This document shows, piece after piece, positions 13,486 through 20,493 of a DNA stretch of 22,561 bases (position 1 is the stretch's first letter; every line of letters starts with the position of its first letter). Both the position numbers and the translations under genes were made by a program. The notes beneath the pieces are model-generated. The model did no database searches. It was not told where the DNA came from and saw only the letters and a list, made by a program, of their open reading frames with translations. This stretch comes from CAYYNP01 sp964472545. Its GTDB lineage: Bacteria > Planctomycetota > Planctomycetia > Pirellulales > Thermoguttaceae. The stretch lies in assembly GCA_964472545.1 (NCBI GenBank), contig CAYYNP010000162.1, forward strand, positions 1 through 22,561, written 5' to 3'.

Positions 13486-14808
13486 TTATTCGGGCTGCAA
13501 TGCCTGCCGGCGGCCTTCGCGGACGTTGATCACCGCGACGATGGCCAGGCCGATCACGAAGAACAGCAGCAGACTAAGGATTGCCGCTCTGGGGCTGGCG
13601 GTGAGCTTGAAGATCGTGCCGAAGAGGAACGTGCCCATGAAGCTGGTGGCTTTGCCGGAAAAGTTGAAGAAGCCGAAGAACTCGGCGGTCCGATCCGGCG
13701 GCGTCATCAGGCCCATGATTGCCCGGCTCACCGATTGGGTACCGCCCATTACCAGCGCCAGCACGCCGCCGAGGATCCAGAACTGCGTTTTGGTGACCAC
13801 GAAGAACGCCGCCACCAGCAGAGCGATCCATATCAGCAGACAGATGATCAGAATCCGCTTCTGCCCTAAGGCGTCGGCTAACCGCCCAACGAGCAGGGCC
13901 CCCGGTAGGGCCACCAGTTGGATCATCAAGATCATCGCGACGAGTTCGGCCGTGCTGAAGCGCAGCTCGGGGGTCTCGGTGGCAAAGGTCGACGCCTGGG
14001 TGAGGACCGTTTGGACGCCGTCGTTGTAGAACAGGAAGCCCAACAGGAACAGGGCCAGCATTTTGTAGCGGCGGACATTGTGAAGCGTGTGGCCGACTTC
14101 GCGCACAGCCTTGCCGGCGGCGGCGAGCATCGGCTCCTTTCGCTCGGGCGGAACGCCCCGGTCGCGCAACACACGAATCGTCGGCACGGTGAACAGCCCC
14201 CACCAAAATCCCATGAACACGATACCCACGCGGAGTTGGTCGGCCAACTCGGGCAGTCCCACCGAGGGGCCGACGATCATCACCAACGATGCCAGTCCCA
14301 GAGCCAGGGCCCCACCGACGTAGCCTACCGCATAGCCCACCGCCGAGACGAAGTTGACGGTTTCTTCGGTCGAGATTTCCGGTAGAAAACCGTTGTAGAA
14401 GCCCAAAGACAGCTCGAACATGAGGCTCGCGCCGACGAACAGGGCAACCACCGCAACGGTCGCTTCGGGCGGAACGACTCCCAGCAGCACGGAGCAGGCT
14501 GCTCCGCAGAGGGCCGTCCCAGCGAGCCACTTGCGTTTGCTGCAATTCGCGTCGGCCATGGCCCCGACGATTGGCGAAAGTGCCGCCGCGATAAACATCG
14601 ACAGCCCGATCCCCCACGCGAAGAAGGTCGGCCCCCAAGTGTCGCCGGGCAAGAAGACCACCTTGGTCAGGTAGCCGTGGAGAATCGTGATCAGAATTGT
14701 CGAATAGGCGCTGTTGGCCCAGTCGTACATCGCCCAAGCGACAATCTCGCTCCGCCGGCCGGCCGGTGGTTTCGAGCTTGCCGTCGGGGAACTTGAAGGG
14801 CCATCCAT
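13486..14808 (-). CDS. MFS transporter of the UMF1 (Atg22-like) family
   Basis: A 440-residue integral membrane protein with about twelve hydrophobic helices. The N-terminal AWAMYDWANSAYST motif is diagnostic for the UMF1/Atg22-like branch of the major facilitator superfamily, and a DRTAEFFGFFNFSGKATS segment in the second half is also typical. Bacterial substrates are largely unknown. Location beside a ROK kinase and glycan enzymes suggests sugar or oligosaccharide transport, but that is inference only. The ATG at 14808 is preferred to the in-frame TTG at 14823; neither has a convincing ribosome binding site. A strong inverted repeat lies just upstream, between it and the DUF1080 gene. Confidence 0.88.
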   Translation of the reverse strand: MDGPSSSPTASSKPPAGRRSEIVAWAMYDWANSAYSTILITILHGYLTKVVFLPGDTWGPTFFAWGIGLSMFIAAALSPIVGAMADANCSKRKWLAGTALCGAACSVLLGVVPPEATVAVVALFVGASLMFELSLGFYNGFLPEISTEETVNFVSAVGYAVGYVGGALALGLASLVMIVGPSVGLPELADQLRVGIVFMGFWWGLFTVPTIRVLRDRGVPPERKEPMLAAAGKAVREVGHTLHNVRRYKMLALFLLGFLFYNDGVQTVLTQASTFATETPELRFSTAELVAMILMIQLVALPGALLVGRLADALGQKRILIICLLIWIALLVAAFFVVTKTQFWILGGVLALVMGGTQSVSRAIMGLMTPPDRTAEFFGFFNFSGKATSFMGTFLFGTIFKLTASPRAAILSLLLFFVIGLAIVAVINVREGRRQALQPE

Positions 14809-14837
14809 GAACGTATTGTGCAAATCCAGCGGCTAGC

Positions 14838-14916
14838 GGGTGCCGTGCCCACGCTTGTGTGGGCATGCTGAGTAGTCGACCGCCAACATGCCCACGCAAG
14901 CGTGGGCATGGCACCC
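14838..14916. repeat. Near-perfect 30-base inverted repeat
   Basis: The arm at 14838-14867 pairs with 14887-14916 at 28 of 30 positions around a 19-base loop. Each arm itself contains a smaller palindrome built on TGCCCACGC and GCGTGGGCA. It lies between the end of the DUF1080 gene and the start of the transporter gene on the same strand. There is no T-run, so a terminator role is unproven. Confidence 0.88.
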
Positions 14917-14939
14917 GAAGATCTATGATTGACAGAGCG

Positions 14940-15593
14940 CTACGGCAATTCCTTAATCCGAATGTTCCGAAACGCCACCGGGTCGCCGTGGCCGAGGAAG
15001 CCGATGTAGCCTTTCGGGTTGTGCAGCCCCGGGTGGCCGCGGCCGTCGACGGTCTTCTCGATCTTGCTCAGGTCGGCGTCGACGACCACCACGCCGTTGA
15101 CGGTGATCCTCACCTGCGAGCCGTTGCAGCAGATCTCTTCGCTGTTCCATTGGCCGGTCGGCTTGAGGTGCCCGCGCTTGGCTGCCACCACGCCGTAGAT
15201 CGAGGCGTGGGCCTGGTAGGGCTTTAGCCAGCCGGCGTATTTCTCGTGGCCGTCGTCGAGGATCTGGATCTCCATCCCTCCGTAGGCCGCGTTGACGCCC
15301 ATCGGCGTGCGAATGCCCACGCCGTTGTTTCCGCCCGGCGGCAGCTTGAACTCGAAACGGAAGATGAAGTTGGCGTACTCCTTCTTCGTATACAGGTTTC
15401 CGCCCGGCTTGCAGACCATCGTGCCGTCTTCGATGGCGTAGCCGGCCACCGAGCCCTGCCATCCGTCGTGGGTCTTGCCGTCGAAGAGCTTAGTGAAGCC
15501 CTCTTCCTCCTTGTCCTGGGAATCCGCCACGATCGGGGCGACCAGCAAACCGGCACAAAAGAGCACGCTCAGACACACTACGGGCCAACGCAT
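14940..15593 (-). CDS. Exported DUF1080 (3-keto-disaccharide hydrolase-type) protein
   Basis: A 217-residue protein with a signal peptide (residues 1 to about 23, ending near IVADS) followed by one DUF1080 domain, a concanavalin-like beta-jellyroll. Family landmarks are GFTKLFDGKTHDGWQG at the domain start, FRFEFKLPPGGNNGVGIRTP, MEIQILDDGHE, GQWNSEEI and a C-terminal IGFLGHGDPVAFRNIRIKEL. Some family members hydrolyse 3-keto-glycosides, and others are of unknown function. The ATG at 15593 has a very strong ribosome binding site (GAGGAGGAG, six bases away). The domain is greatly expanded in planctomycetes, which supports the organism assignment. It may cooperate with the neighbouring glycan enzymes. 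Confidence 0.88.
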   Translation of the reverse strand: MRWPVVCLSVLFCAGLLVAPIVADSQDKEEEGFTKLFDGKTHDGWQGSVAGYAIEDGTMVCKPGGNLYTKKEYANFIFRFEFKLPPGGNNGVGIRTPMGVNAAYGGMEIQILDDGHEKYAGWLKPYQAHASIYGVVAAKRGHLKPTGQWNSEEICCNGSQVRITVNGVVVVDADLSKIEKTVDGRGHPGLHNPKGYIGFLGHGDPVAFRNIRIKELP

Positions 15594-15599
15594 GGAAGT

Positions 15600-15608
15600 C
15601 TCCTCCTC
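15600..15608 (-). promoter_or_regulatory. Strong ribosome binding site of the DUF1080 gene
   Basis: On the minus strand GAGGAGGAG lies six bases before the ATG at 15593. It rules out the longer in-frame start at 15629. It also shows that this genome does use Shine-Dalgarno sites, in contrast to the three G-poor leaders. Confidence 0.85.
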
Positions 15609-15643
15609 GGGATGCAACGAGTGACGCAATTTCCCACAGTCAT

Positions 15644-15685
15644 CTGCCCGCGGTCAACTGCTTGCGGCCAACTGCCCGCAACCAC
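15644..15685. repeat. Three tandem 14-base units between thiC and the DUF1080 gene
   Basis: CTGCCCGCGGTCAA (15644-15657), CTGCTTGCGGCCAA (15658-15671) and CTGCCCGCAACCAC (15672-15685) follow each other without spacing. They lie upstream of the DUF1080 ribosome binding site on the minus strand and downstream of thiC, so they could be regulatory direct repeats or decayed minisatellite. Confidence 0.55.
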
Positions 15686-15730
15686 CTCCCCATTCGGCCC
15701 ATTTTGTCCCGCCGGCTACCCGCTTGTCAA

Positions 15731-17038
15731 CTATTCGGCCGATTCCCGCTGCATCTGCCGCAGTTCGGCGGTGGTCTTCATCGAGCAGAACTCCGGCCCA
15801 CACATGCTGCAGTAGTGCGACCGCTTGTGATCGGCCTCGGGCAGCGACTCGTCGTGCATCCGCTGGGCCGTCTCGCCGTCCAGCGCCAGGCGGAACTGCT
15901 CGGCCCAGTCGAACTCGAAGCGGGCCTTGCTGATCGCGTCGTCACGCTCGCGAGCCCCGGGCCGATGCCGGGCCAGATCGGCCGCGTGGGCGGCGATCTT
16001 GTAGGCGATCACGCCCTGACGGACGTCGTCGGCCTCGGGCAGGCCCAGATGCTCCTTGGGTGTCACGTAGCAGAGCATGGCCGCCCCGTGCCAGGCCGCC
16101 ATTGCGGCGCCGATCGCGCTGGTAATGTGGTCGTAGCCCGGCGCCACGTCGGTCACGATCGGCCCGAGCACGTAGAACGGCGCCTCGTCGCACCACTCCC
16201 GCTCCCGCTGCACGTTCATCTCGATCTGGTCCATCGGCACGTGGCCCGGGCCTTCGATCATCACCTGGCAGTTGTGCTCCCGTGCCCGGTGGGTCAGTTC
16301 GCCCATCACCTTCAACTCGGCGAACTGGGCCTCGTCGCTGGCGTCGGCCATGCAGCCGGGCCGCAAGGCGTCGCCGAGGCTCCAGGTGACGTCGTACTCG
16401 TGCATGATCTCGCAGAGTTCTTCAAAATGCGTATAGAAAGGGTTTTCCCGGCCATGGACCGACATCCACTTGGCCACCAGCGACCCGCCCCGGCTGACGA
16501 TGCCGGTCAAGCGCTTCTCGGTCAGCGGAATGTGATCCCGCAACAATGCGCAATGGATCGTCATGTAGTCGACGCCCTGGCGGGCCTGGCTCTCGACCAC
16601 GTCCAAGAAGTCCTGCGGCCGCATGTCGCAGATGCTGTCGAGTTGTTGGGTCATCTGATAGATCGGCACCGTGCCGACCGGCACCGTGGCCGCCTCAATG
16701 ATCCGCCGGCGGACCTCGTCGATCGAGTCGCCGGTAGAGAGGTCCATCACCGTGTCGGACCCGTACTTCACGGCCAAGTGGAGCTTTTCCAACTCGCACT
16801 GCTCATCGCCACAGACGGCCGACTTGCCGATATTGGCGTTGATCTTTGTCCGCGCCGCGATGCCGATCCCGATCGGCCGCAGCCCCTGTTCCAGATGCAC
16901 CCGATTGGCCGGAATCACCATCCGCCCCCGCGCCACCTCATCCCGCACCAGCGCCGGCTGAAGCCGCTCATCCCGAGCCACCGATTCCATCTCGGGCGTT
17001 ACCACGCCGGCTCGCGCGTGTTCGATCTGGGTCATCAT
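15731..17038 (-). CDS. thiC: Phosphomethylpyrimidine synthase ThiC
   Basis: A 435-residue radical-SAM enzyme that converts 5-aminoimidazole ribotide to hydroxymethylpyrimidine phosphate in thiamine synthesis. The C-terminal iron-sulfur motif CSMCGPEFC (CX2CX4C, residues 410-418) is intact. The core blocks include KYGSDTVMDLSTG, TVPIYQ, DYMTIHCALL, SRGGSLVAKWM, EGPGHVPMDQIEMN and YDHITSAIGAA. It is the short form that lacks the extra N-terminal ThiC-associated domain found in the roughly 600-residue enterobacterial proteins. Two adjacent ATG codons (17038 and 17035) precede the conserved region; the first is used here. It is divergent from leuS across 248 bases. I see no THI-box (TPP riboswitch) conserved core in that region. 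Confidence 0.97.
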   Translation of the reverse strand: MMTQIEHARAGVVTPEMESVARDERLQPALVRDEVARGRMVIPANRVHLEQGLRPIGIGIAARTKINANIGKSAVCGDEQCELEKLHLAVKYGSDTVMDLSTGDSIDEVRRRIIEAATVPVGTVPIYQMTQQLDSICDMRPQDFLDVVESQARQGVDYMTIHCALLRDHIPLTEKRLTGIVSRGGSLVAKWMSVHGRENPFYTHFEELCEIMHEYDVTWSLGDALRPGCMADASDEAQFAELKVMGELTHRAREHNCQVMIEGPGHVPMDQIEMNVQREREWCDEAPFYVLGPIVTDVAPGYDHITSAIGAAMAAWHGAAMLCYVTPKEHLGLPEADDVRQGVIAYKIAAHAADLARHRPGARERDDAISKARFEFDWAEQFRLALDGETAQRMHDESLPEADHKRSHYCSMCGPEFCSMKTTAELRQMQRESAE

Positions 17039-17286
17039 GCAGAAAGCTCGCAGGGGAGGGCATAGGGCAACTTGGCCTCGCGTGCGTCAAGCGGGACACT
17101 CGGCAAGGCCAAACATTGCAGCATATCGCAGCGGCGTTGGGTGTCAATCCGCCCAGATCTCTCCGGCTTGTGCCCCCTGTCGACCTCGTCACGCGAGCAA
17201 GAGGCCGCTCCCTTTGCCCCAAGGGGCGCGAACCGGTAGAATCGTGCTTTTGTCTTGCTATTGACCCTACCCCAGCGGACCGTCCC
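17039..17286. other. Divergent intergenic region between thiC and leuS
   Basis: These 248 bases must carry the start signals for both genes. I find no convincing -35/-10 pair, no Shine-Dalgarno site for leuS and no TPP riboswitch core on the thiC strand. The apparent open frame reaching leftward from leuS through this region and across thiC lacks coding character. Confidence 0.5.
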
Positions 17287-20154
17287 ATGCCTCGCTATAA
17301 CCCCGCCGTGATCGAACCGAAGTGGCAGAAGTTCTGGGAGCAGAACCGTACGTTCGCCTCGGCGCGGATGCCCGAGGGCCGCAAGCTCTACGTGCTCGAC
17401 ATGTTCCCCTACCCTAGCGGGGATGGCCTGCACGTGGGTCATCCGGAGGGCTACACGGCGACCGACATCGTCTGCCGCTACAATCGGATGAAGGGGGTTA
17501 GCGTCGTCCATCCGATGGGCTGGGACGCCTTCGGGCTGCCGGCCGAACAGCACGCCAAGAAGACGGGCACCCATCCGCGGATCACCACCGAAGCGAACAT
17601 CGACAACTTCCGCCGCCAGTTGAAGATGCTCGGCTTCAGCTATGACTGGGACCGCGAACTGGCCACCACCGACGTCGACTATTTTCGTTGGACGCAGTTC
17701 ATCTTTCTGGTGCTCTTCGACACCTGGTTCGACGCCGCGCAACAGAAGGGCCGGCCGATCGCCGAACTGCCGATTCCCGACGACGTGGCCGCCGAAGGTG
17801 AACGGGCCGTCGAGCAGTATCGCGACGAGCATCGGCTGGCCTATCAGCTCGAGGCCCCGGTCAACTGGTGCCCGGCGTTGGGCACCGTGCTGGCCAACGA
17901 AGAGGTGATCGGTGGGCTGAGCGAGCGCGGCAGCCATCCGGTGGTGCGGCTGCCGCTGCGGCAGTGGATGCTGCGGATCACCGCCTACGCCGACCGGCTG
18001 GAAGAGGACCTCGACGAGCTCGACTGGTCCGATAGCATCAAGGCCCTGCAACGCAATTGGATCGGACGCAGCACGGGCGCCGAGGTCGATTTCTTCATCG
18101 GCACCATCGCCGGCGAAGACGGCAAGCCGCCGGCCAAGGAATACGAGGGTTGGCAGACCGATCGGGCAGCGGCCGGCTATCCGAAGAAGCCCGGCGACGA
18201 GGTACTACGGATCTACACCACCCGGCCCGACACGCTCTTCGGGGCCACCTACATGGTCCTTTCTCCCGAGCATCCGTTCGTCGAGCGGCTCACGCAGCCG
18301 GAAAAAGCGTCCGAGGTGAAGGCCTATTGCGAGGAGGCCGCGCGCAAAAGCGAGCTGGACCGCACCGACCTGGCCAAGGAGAAGACCGGCGTCTTCACCG
18401 GCTCCTATGCGATCAACCCGGTCAACCACGAGCCGATCCCGATTTGGGTGGCCGACTACGTGCTGATCAGCTACGGCACCGGGGCGATCATGGCCGTGCC
18501 GGCGCACGATACACGGGACTTCGAGTTCGCCGTTGCGTTCAAGCTGCCGATCGTCCCGGTGGTCGACCCGGGCGAGGGGCCCGACGTGCCGCGCAACGAT
18601 CTGCTGGCCGGGCGCGTGGCGTTCATCGAAGACGGCACCGCAATCAACTCCGGCGAATACACCGGGCTGAGCACGCCCGAGTTTAAGCAGAAGATCGCCG
18701 CCGACTTGACCACCAAAGGCCAAGGCCGCAGTGCGGTCAACTACAAGCTCCGCGATTGGCTCTTCAGCCGGCAGCATTTCTGGGGCGAACCGTTCCCGAT
18801 CCTGCACGAACTCGGCGACGACGGCAAGCCGACCGGCCGCATCCGTGCCCTCTCGCCGGACGACCTGCCGCTGGATCTGCCGGAGAAGATGAAGTTCGAC
18901 GCCGGCCACGACCGGCCCGAGCCGCCGTTGGAGGCTGCGCCGGAGGATTGGCTCTACGTCACGCTCGACGGCAAGCGCTACCAGCGCGAGACGAACACCA
19001 TGCCGCAATGGGCCGGCTCGTGCTGGTATTATCTGCGTTTCCTCGACCCGAAGAACGACAAGATGCTGATCGACCCCGAGGTCGAAAAGGCCTGGATGCC
19101 GGTCGATCTCTACGTGGGCGGGGCCGAACACGCGGTGCTGCACCTGCTCTACTCGAGATTCTGGCACAAGGTGCTCTACGACCGCGGCCACGTGAGCATG
19201 AAGGAGCCGTTTCAGAAGCTGGTCAACCAGGGGATGATCCTCGGCGACATCGAGTTCACCGGCTATCGCGACGCCGACGGCGCTTGGGTGTCCGCGTCGA
19301 ACGTCCGTAGCGATGAGAACGACCAGAAGGTCCTCAAGAGAACCGGCCAGCCGGTCGAGGCCGTCAAGGTCGAGGCCGACGACGTGGTCAAGGCGGGCGA
19401 CGCCTTCGTGCTCGAAGACGACGAACAGATCAAGATCGACAGCCGCGCGTACAAGATGTCCAAGAGCCGCGGCAACGTGATCAATCCCGACGACGTGGTC
19501 GAAGGTTTTGGGGCCGACTCGCTACGGCTGTACGAGATGTTCATGGGCCCACTGGAGAGTGTGAAGCCGTGGAGCATGGACGGTGTGAGCGGTGTGCGGG
19601 GCTTTCTGGATCGCGTCTGGCGGATGATCCTCGACGATCGCGAAGAGGACGTTCAACTCAACGCGGCCGTGCAGGACGTCGAGCCGACCGAAGAGCAGAA
19701 CCGCGTGCTGCACAAGACGATCAAGGCGGTGACCGACGATCTGGACGAGATGGCCTTCAATACGGCGATCGCGCGGATGATGGAGTTTACGAACTTCTTC
19801 ACCAAGGCCAACCCGCGGCCCAAAACGGCCATGGAGCAACTCGTGCTGTTGCTCTCGCCGTTTGCCCCGCACATCGCCGAAGAGCTTTGGGAAGCCCTGG
19901 GACACACGACCACGCTGGCCTACGAGCCGTGGCCCACCTACGACGAGGCGGCGATCAAGGAGGACGTGATCGAGATCCCCGTGCAGATCATGGGCAAGCT
20001 CCGCAGCCGGATCCAGGTACCCGCCGACGCCGACGCGAAGGCCCTGGAGGCGGCCGCCCGGGCCGACGAGCGGATCGCCTCGCAGCTCGAAGGCAAAAAG
20101 GTCATCAAAGTGATCGTGGTGCCGGGGCGGATGGTGAACTTCGTGGCGAAGTAA
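17287..20154 (+). CDS. leuS: Leucyl-tRNA synthetase
   Basis: A 955-residue class Ia aminoacyl-tRNA synthetase that charges tRNA-Leu with leucine in the cytoplasm. The HIGH motif is HVGH at 49-52 within PYPSGDGLHVGHPEGY, and KMSKS is at 723-727. The CP1 editing domain lies between, with recognisable TTRPDTLFGATYMVL and GTGAIMAVPAHDTRDFEFA blocks. The leucine-specific region before KMSKS is long, and the anticodon-binding and C-terminal domains are complete. About 955 residues exceeds the usual 800-880; inserts lie in the catalytic domain between residues 150 and 210 and before KMSKS. The ATG at 17287 begins with the conserved YNP..IEPKWQ segment; the much earlier in-frame start at 16846 overlaps thiC and is rejected. 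Confidence 0.98.
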   Translation: MPRYNPAVIEPKWQKFWEQNRTFASARMPEGRKLYVLDMFPYPSGDGLHVGHPEGYTATDIVCRYNRMKGVSVVHPMGWDAFGLPAEQHAKKTGTHPRITTEANIDNFRRQLKMLGFSYDWDRELATTDVDYFRWTQFIFLVLFDTWFDAAQQKGRPIAELPIPDDVAAEGERAVEQYRDEHRLAYQLEAPVNWCPALGTVLANEEVIGGLSERGSHPVVRLPLRQWMLRITAYADRLEEDLDELDWSDSIKALQRNWIGRSTGAEVDFFIGTIAGEDGKPPAKEYEGWQTDRAAAGYPKKPGDEVLRIYTTRPDTLFGATYMVLSPEHPFVERLTQPEKASEVKAYCEEAARKSELDRTDLAKEKTGVFTGSYAINPVNHEPIPIWVADYVLISYGTGAIMAVPAHDTRDFEFAVAFKLPIVPVVDPGEGPDVPRNDLLAGRVAFIEDGTAINSGEYTGLSTPEFKQKIAADLTTKGQGRSAVNYKLRDWLFSRQHFWGEPFPILHELGDDGKPTGRIRALSPDDLPLDLPEKMKFDAGHDRPEPPLEAAPEDWLYVTLDGKRYQRETNTMPQWAGSCWYYLRFLDPKNDKMLIDPEVEKAWMPVDLYVGGAEHAVLHLLYSRFWHKVLYDRGHVSMKEPFQKLVNQGMILGDIEFTGYRDADGAWVSASNVRSDENDQKVLKRTGQPVEAVKVEADDVVKAGDAFVLEDDEQIKIDSRAYKMSKSRGNVINPDDVVEGFGADSLRLYEMFMGPLESVKPWSMDGVSGVRGFLDRVWRMILDDREEDVQLNAAVQDVEPTEEQNRVLHKTIKAVTDDLDEMAFNTAIARMMEFTNFFTKANPRPKTAMEQLVLLLSPFAPHIAEELWEALGHTTTLAYEPWPTYDEAAIKEDVIEIPVQIMGKLRSRIQVPADADAKALEAAARADERIASQLEGKKVIKVIVVPGRMVNFVAK

Positions 20155-20493
20155 CGTTGGGGAGTGGAAACTGGGGCTCGGTATTGGAGGCAGCTTCCGT
20201 CCGACGTCGCGGGCTGCACGTATCGGCAGGCTTGACCAATCGCAGATACGGTGTCTACTAGAGATGGACGAAGCCACTCGGGGTCGACGTTCGATTCGAC
20301 TACGCTTTGTCGGAAGACGTCATAGTAGTCATCTCGCTCCGCGAGATGTCACAACGTCTCGCGGAGCGAGACGACTACTATTTGCGAGTCCGCGACCTTC
20401 CTGACAAAGCCTAGCGTCTCCTTGACGTCGAAACGGCGGTCGCTGCCGCCGTGTGCAGCCGACCATCCGCCGGACACCGTGGGAAGATCACCA
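20155..20493. other. 339-base gene-free stretch between leuS and the TPR-sulfotransferase gene
   Basis: It holds REP-like doublet copy 3 (20323-20380). Around 20159-20185 a short stretch (GAGTGGAAAC-TGGGGCTCGG) may be a decayed end of the 200-base composite element, but it is too weak to annotate. GGGAAG at 20481-20486 is the likely ribosome binding site for the next gene. I see no terminator with a T-run and no RNA gene. Confidence 0.6.
20323..20380. repeat. REP-like palindromic doublet, copy 3
   Basis: TAGTAGTC at 20323-20330 and GACTACTA at 20373-20380 bound two perfect local hairpins, CATCTCGC-TCC-GCGAGATG and CGTCTCGC-GGA-GCGAGACG. The left/right variants are swapped relative to copy 1. 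It lies clear of coding sequence, unlike copies 1 and 2. Confidence 0.9.

Noticed and set aside
14838..14916. Intrinsic terminator after the DUF1080 gene
   Set aside because: The hairpin is long and perfect, but no T-tract follows on either strand, so a repeat element fits better.
16846..17286. N-terminal extension of leucyl-tRNA synthetase
   Set aside because: The extension overlaps thiC on the other strand, is Pro/Arg/Ala-rich, and conserved LeuRS sequence begins at 17287.
17039..17286. TPP riboswitch upstream of thiC
   Set aside because: I looked for the conserved THI-box core on the minus strand and did not see it.
20159..20185. Fourth copy of the composite element
   Set aside because: Only a short, degenerate end-like match is present and the hairpin arms are missing.
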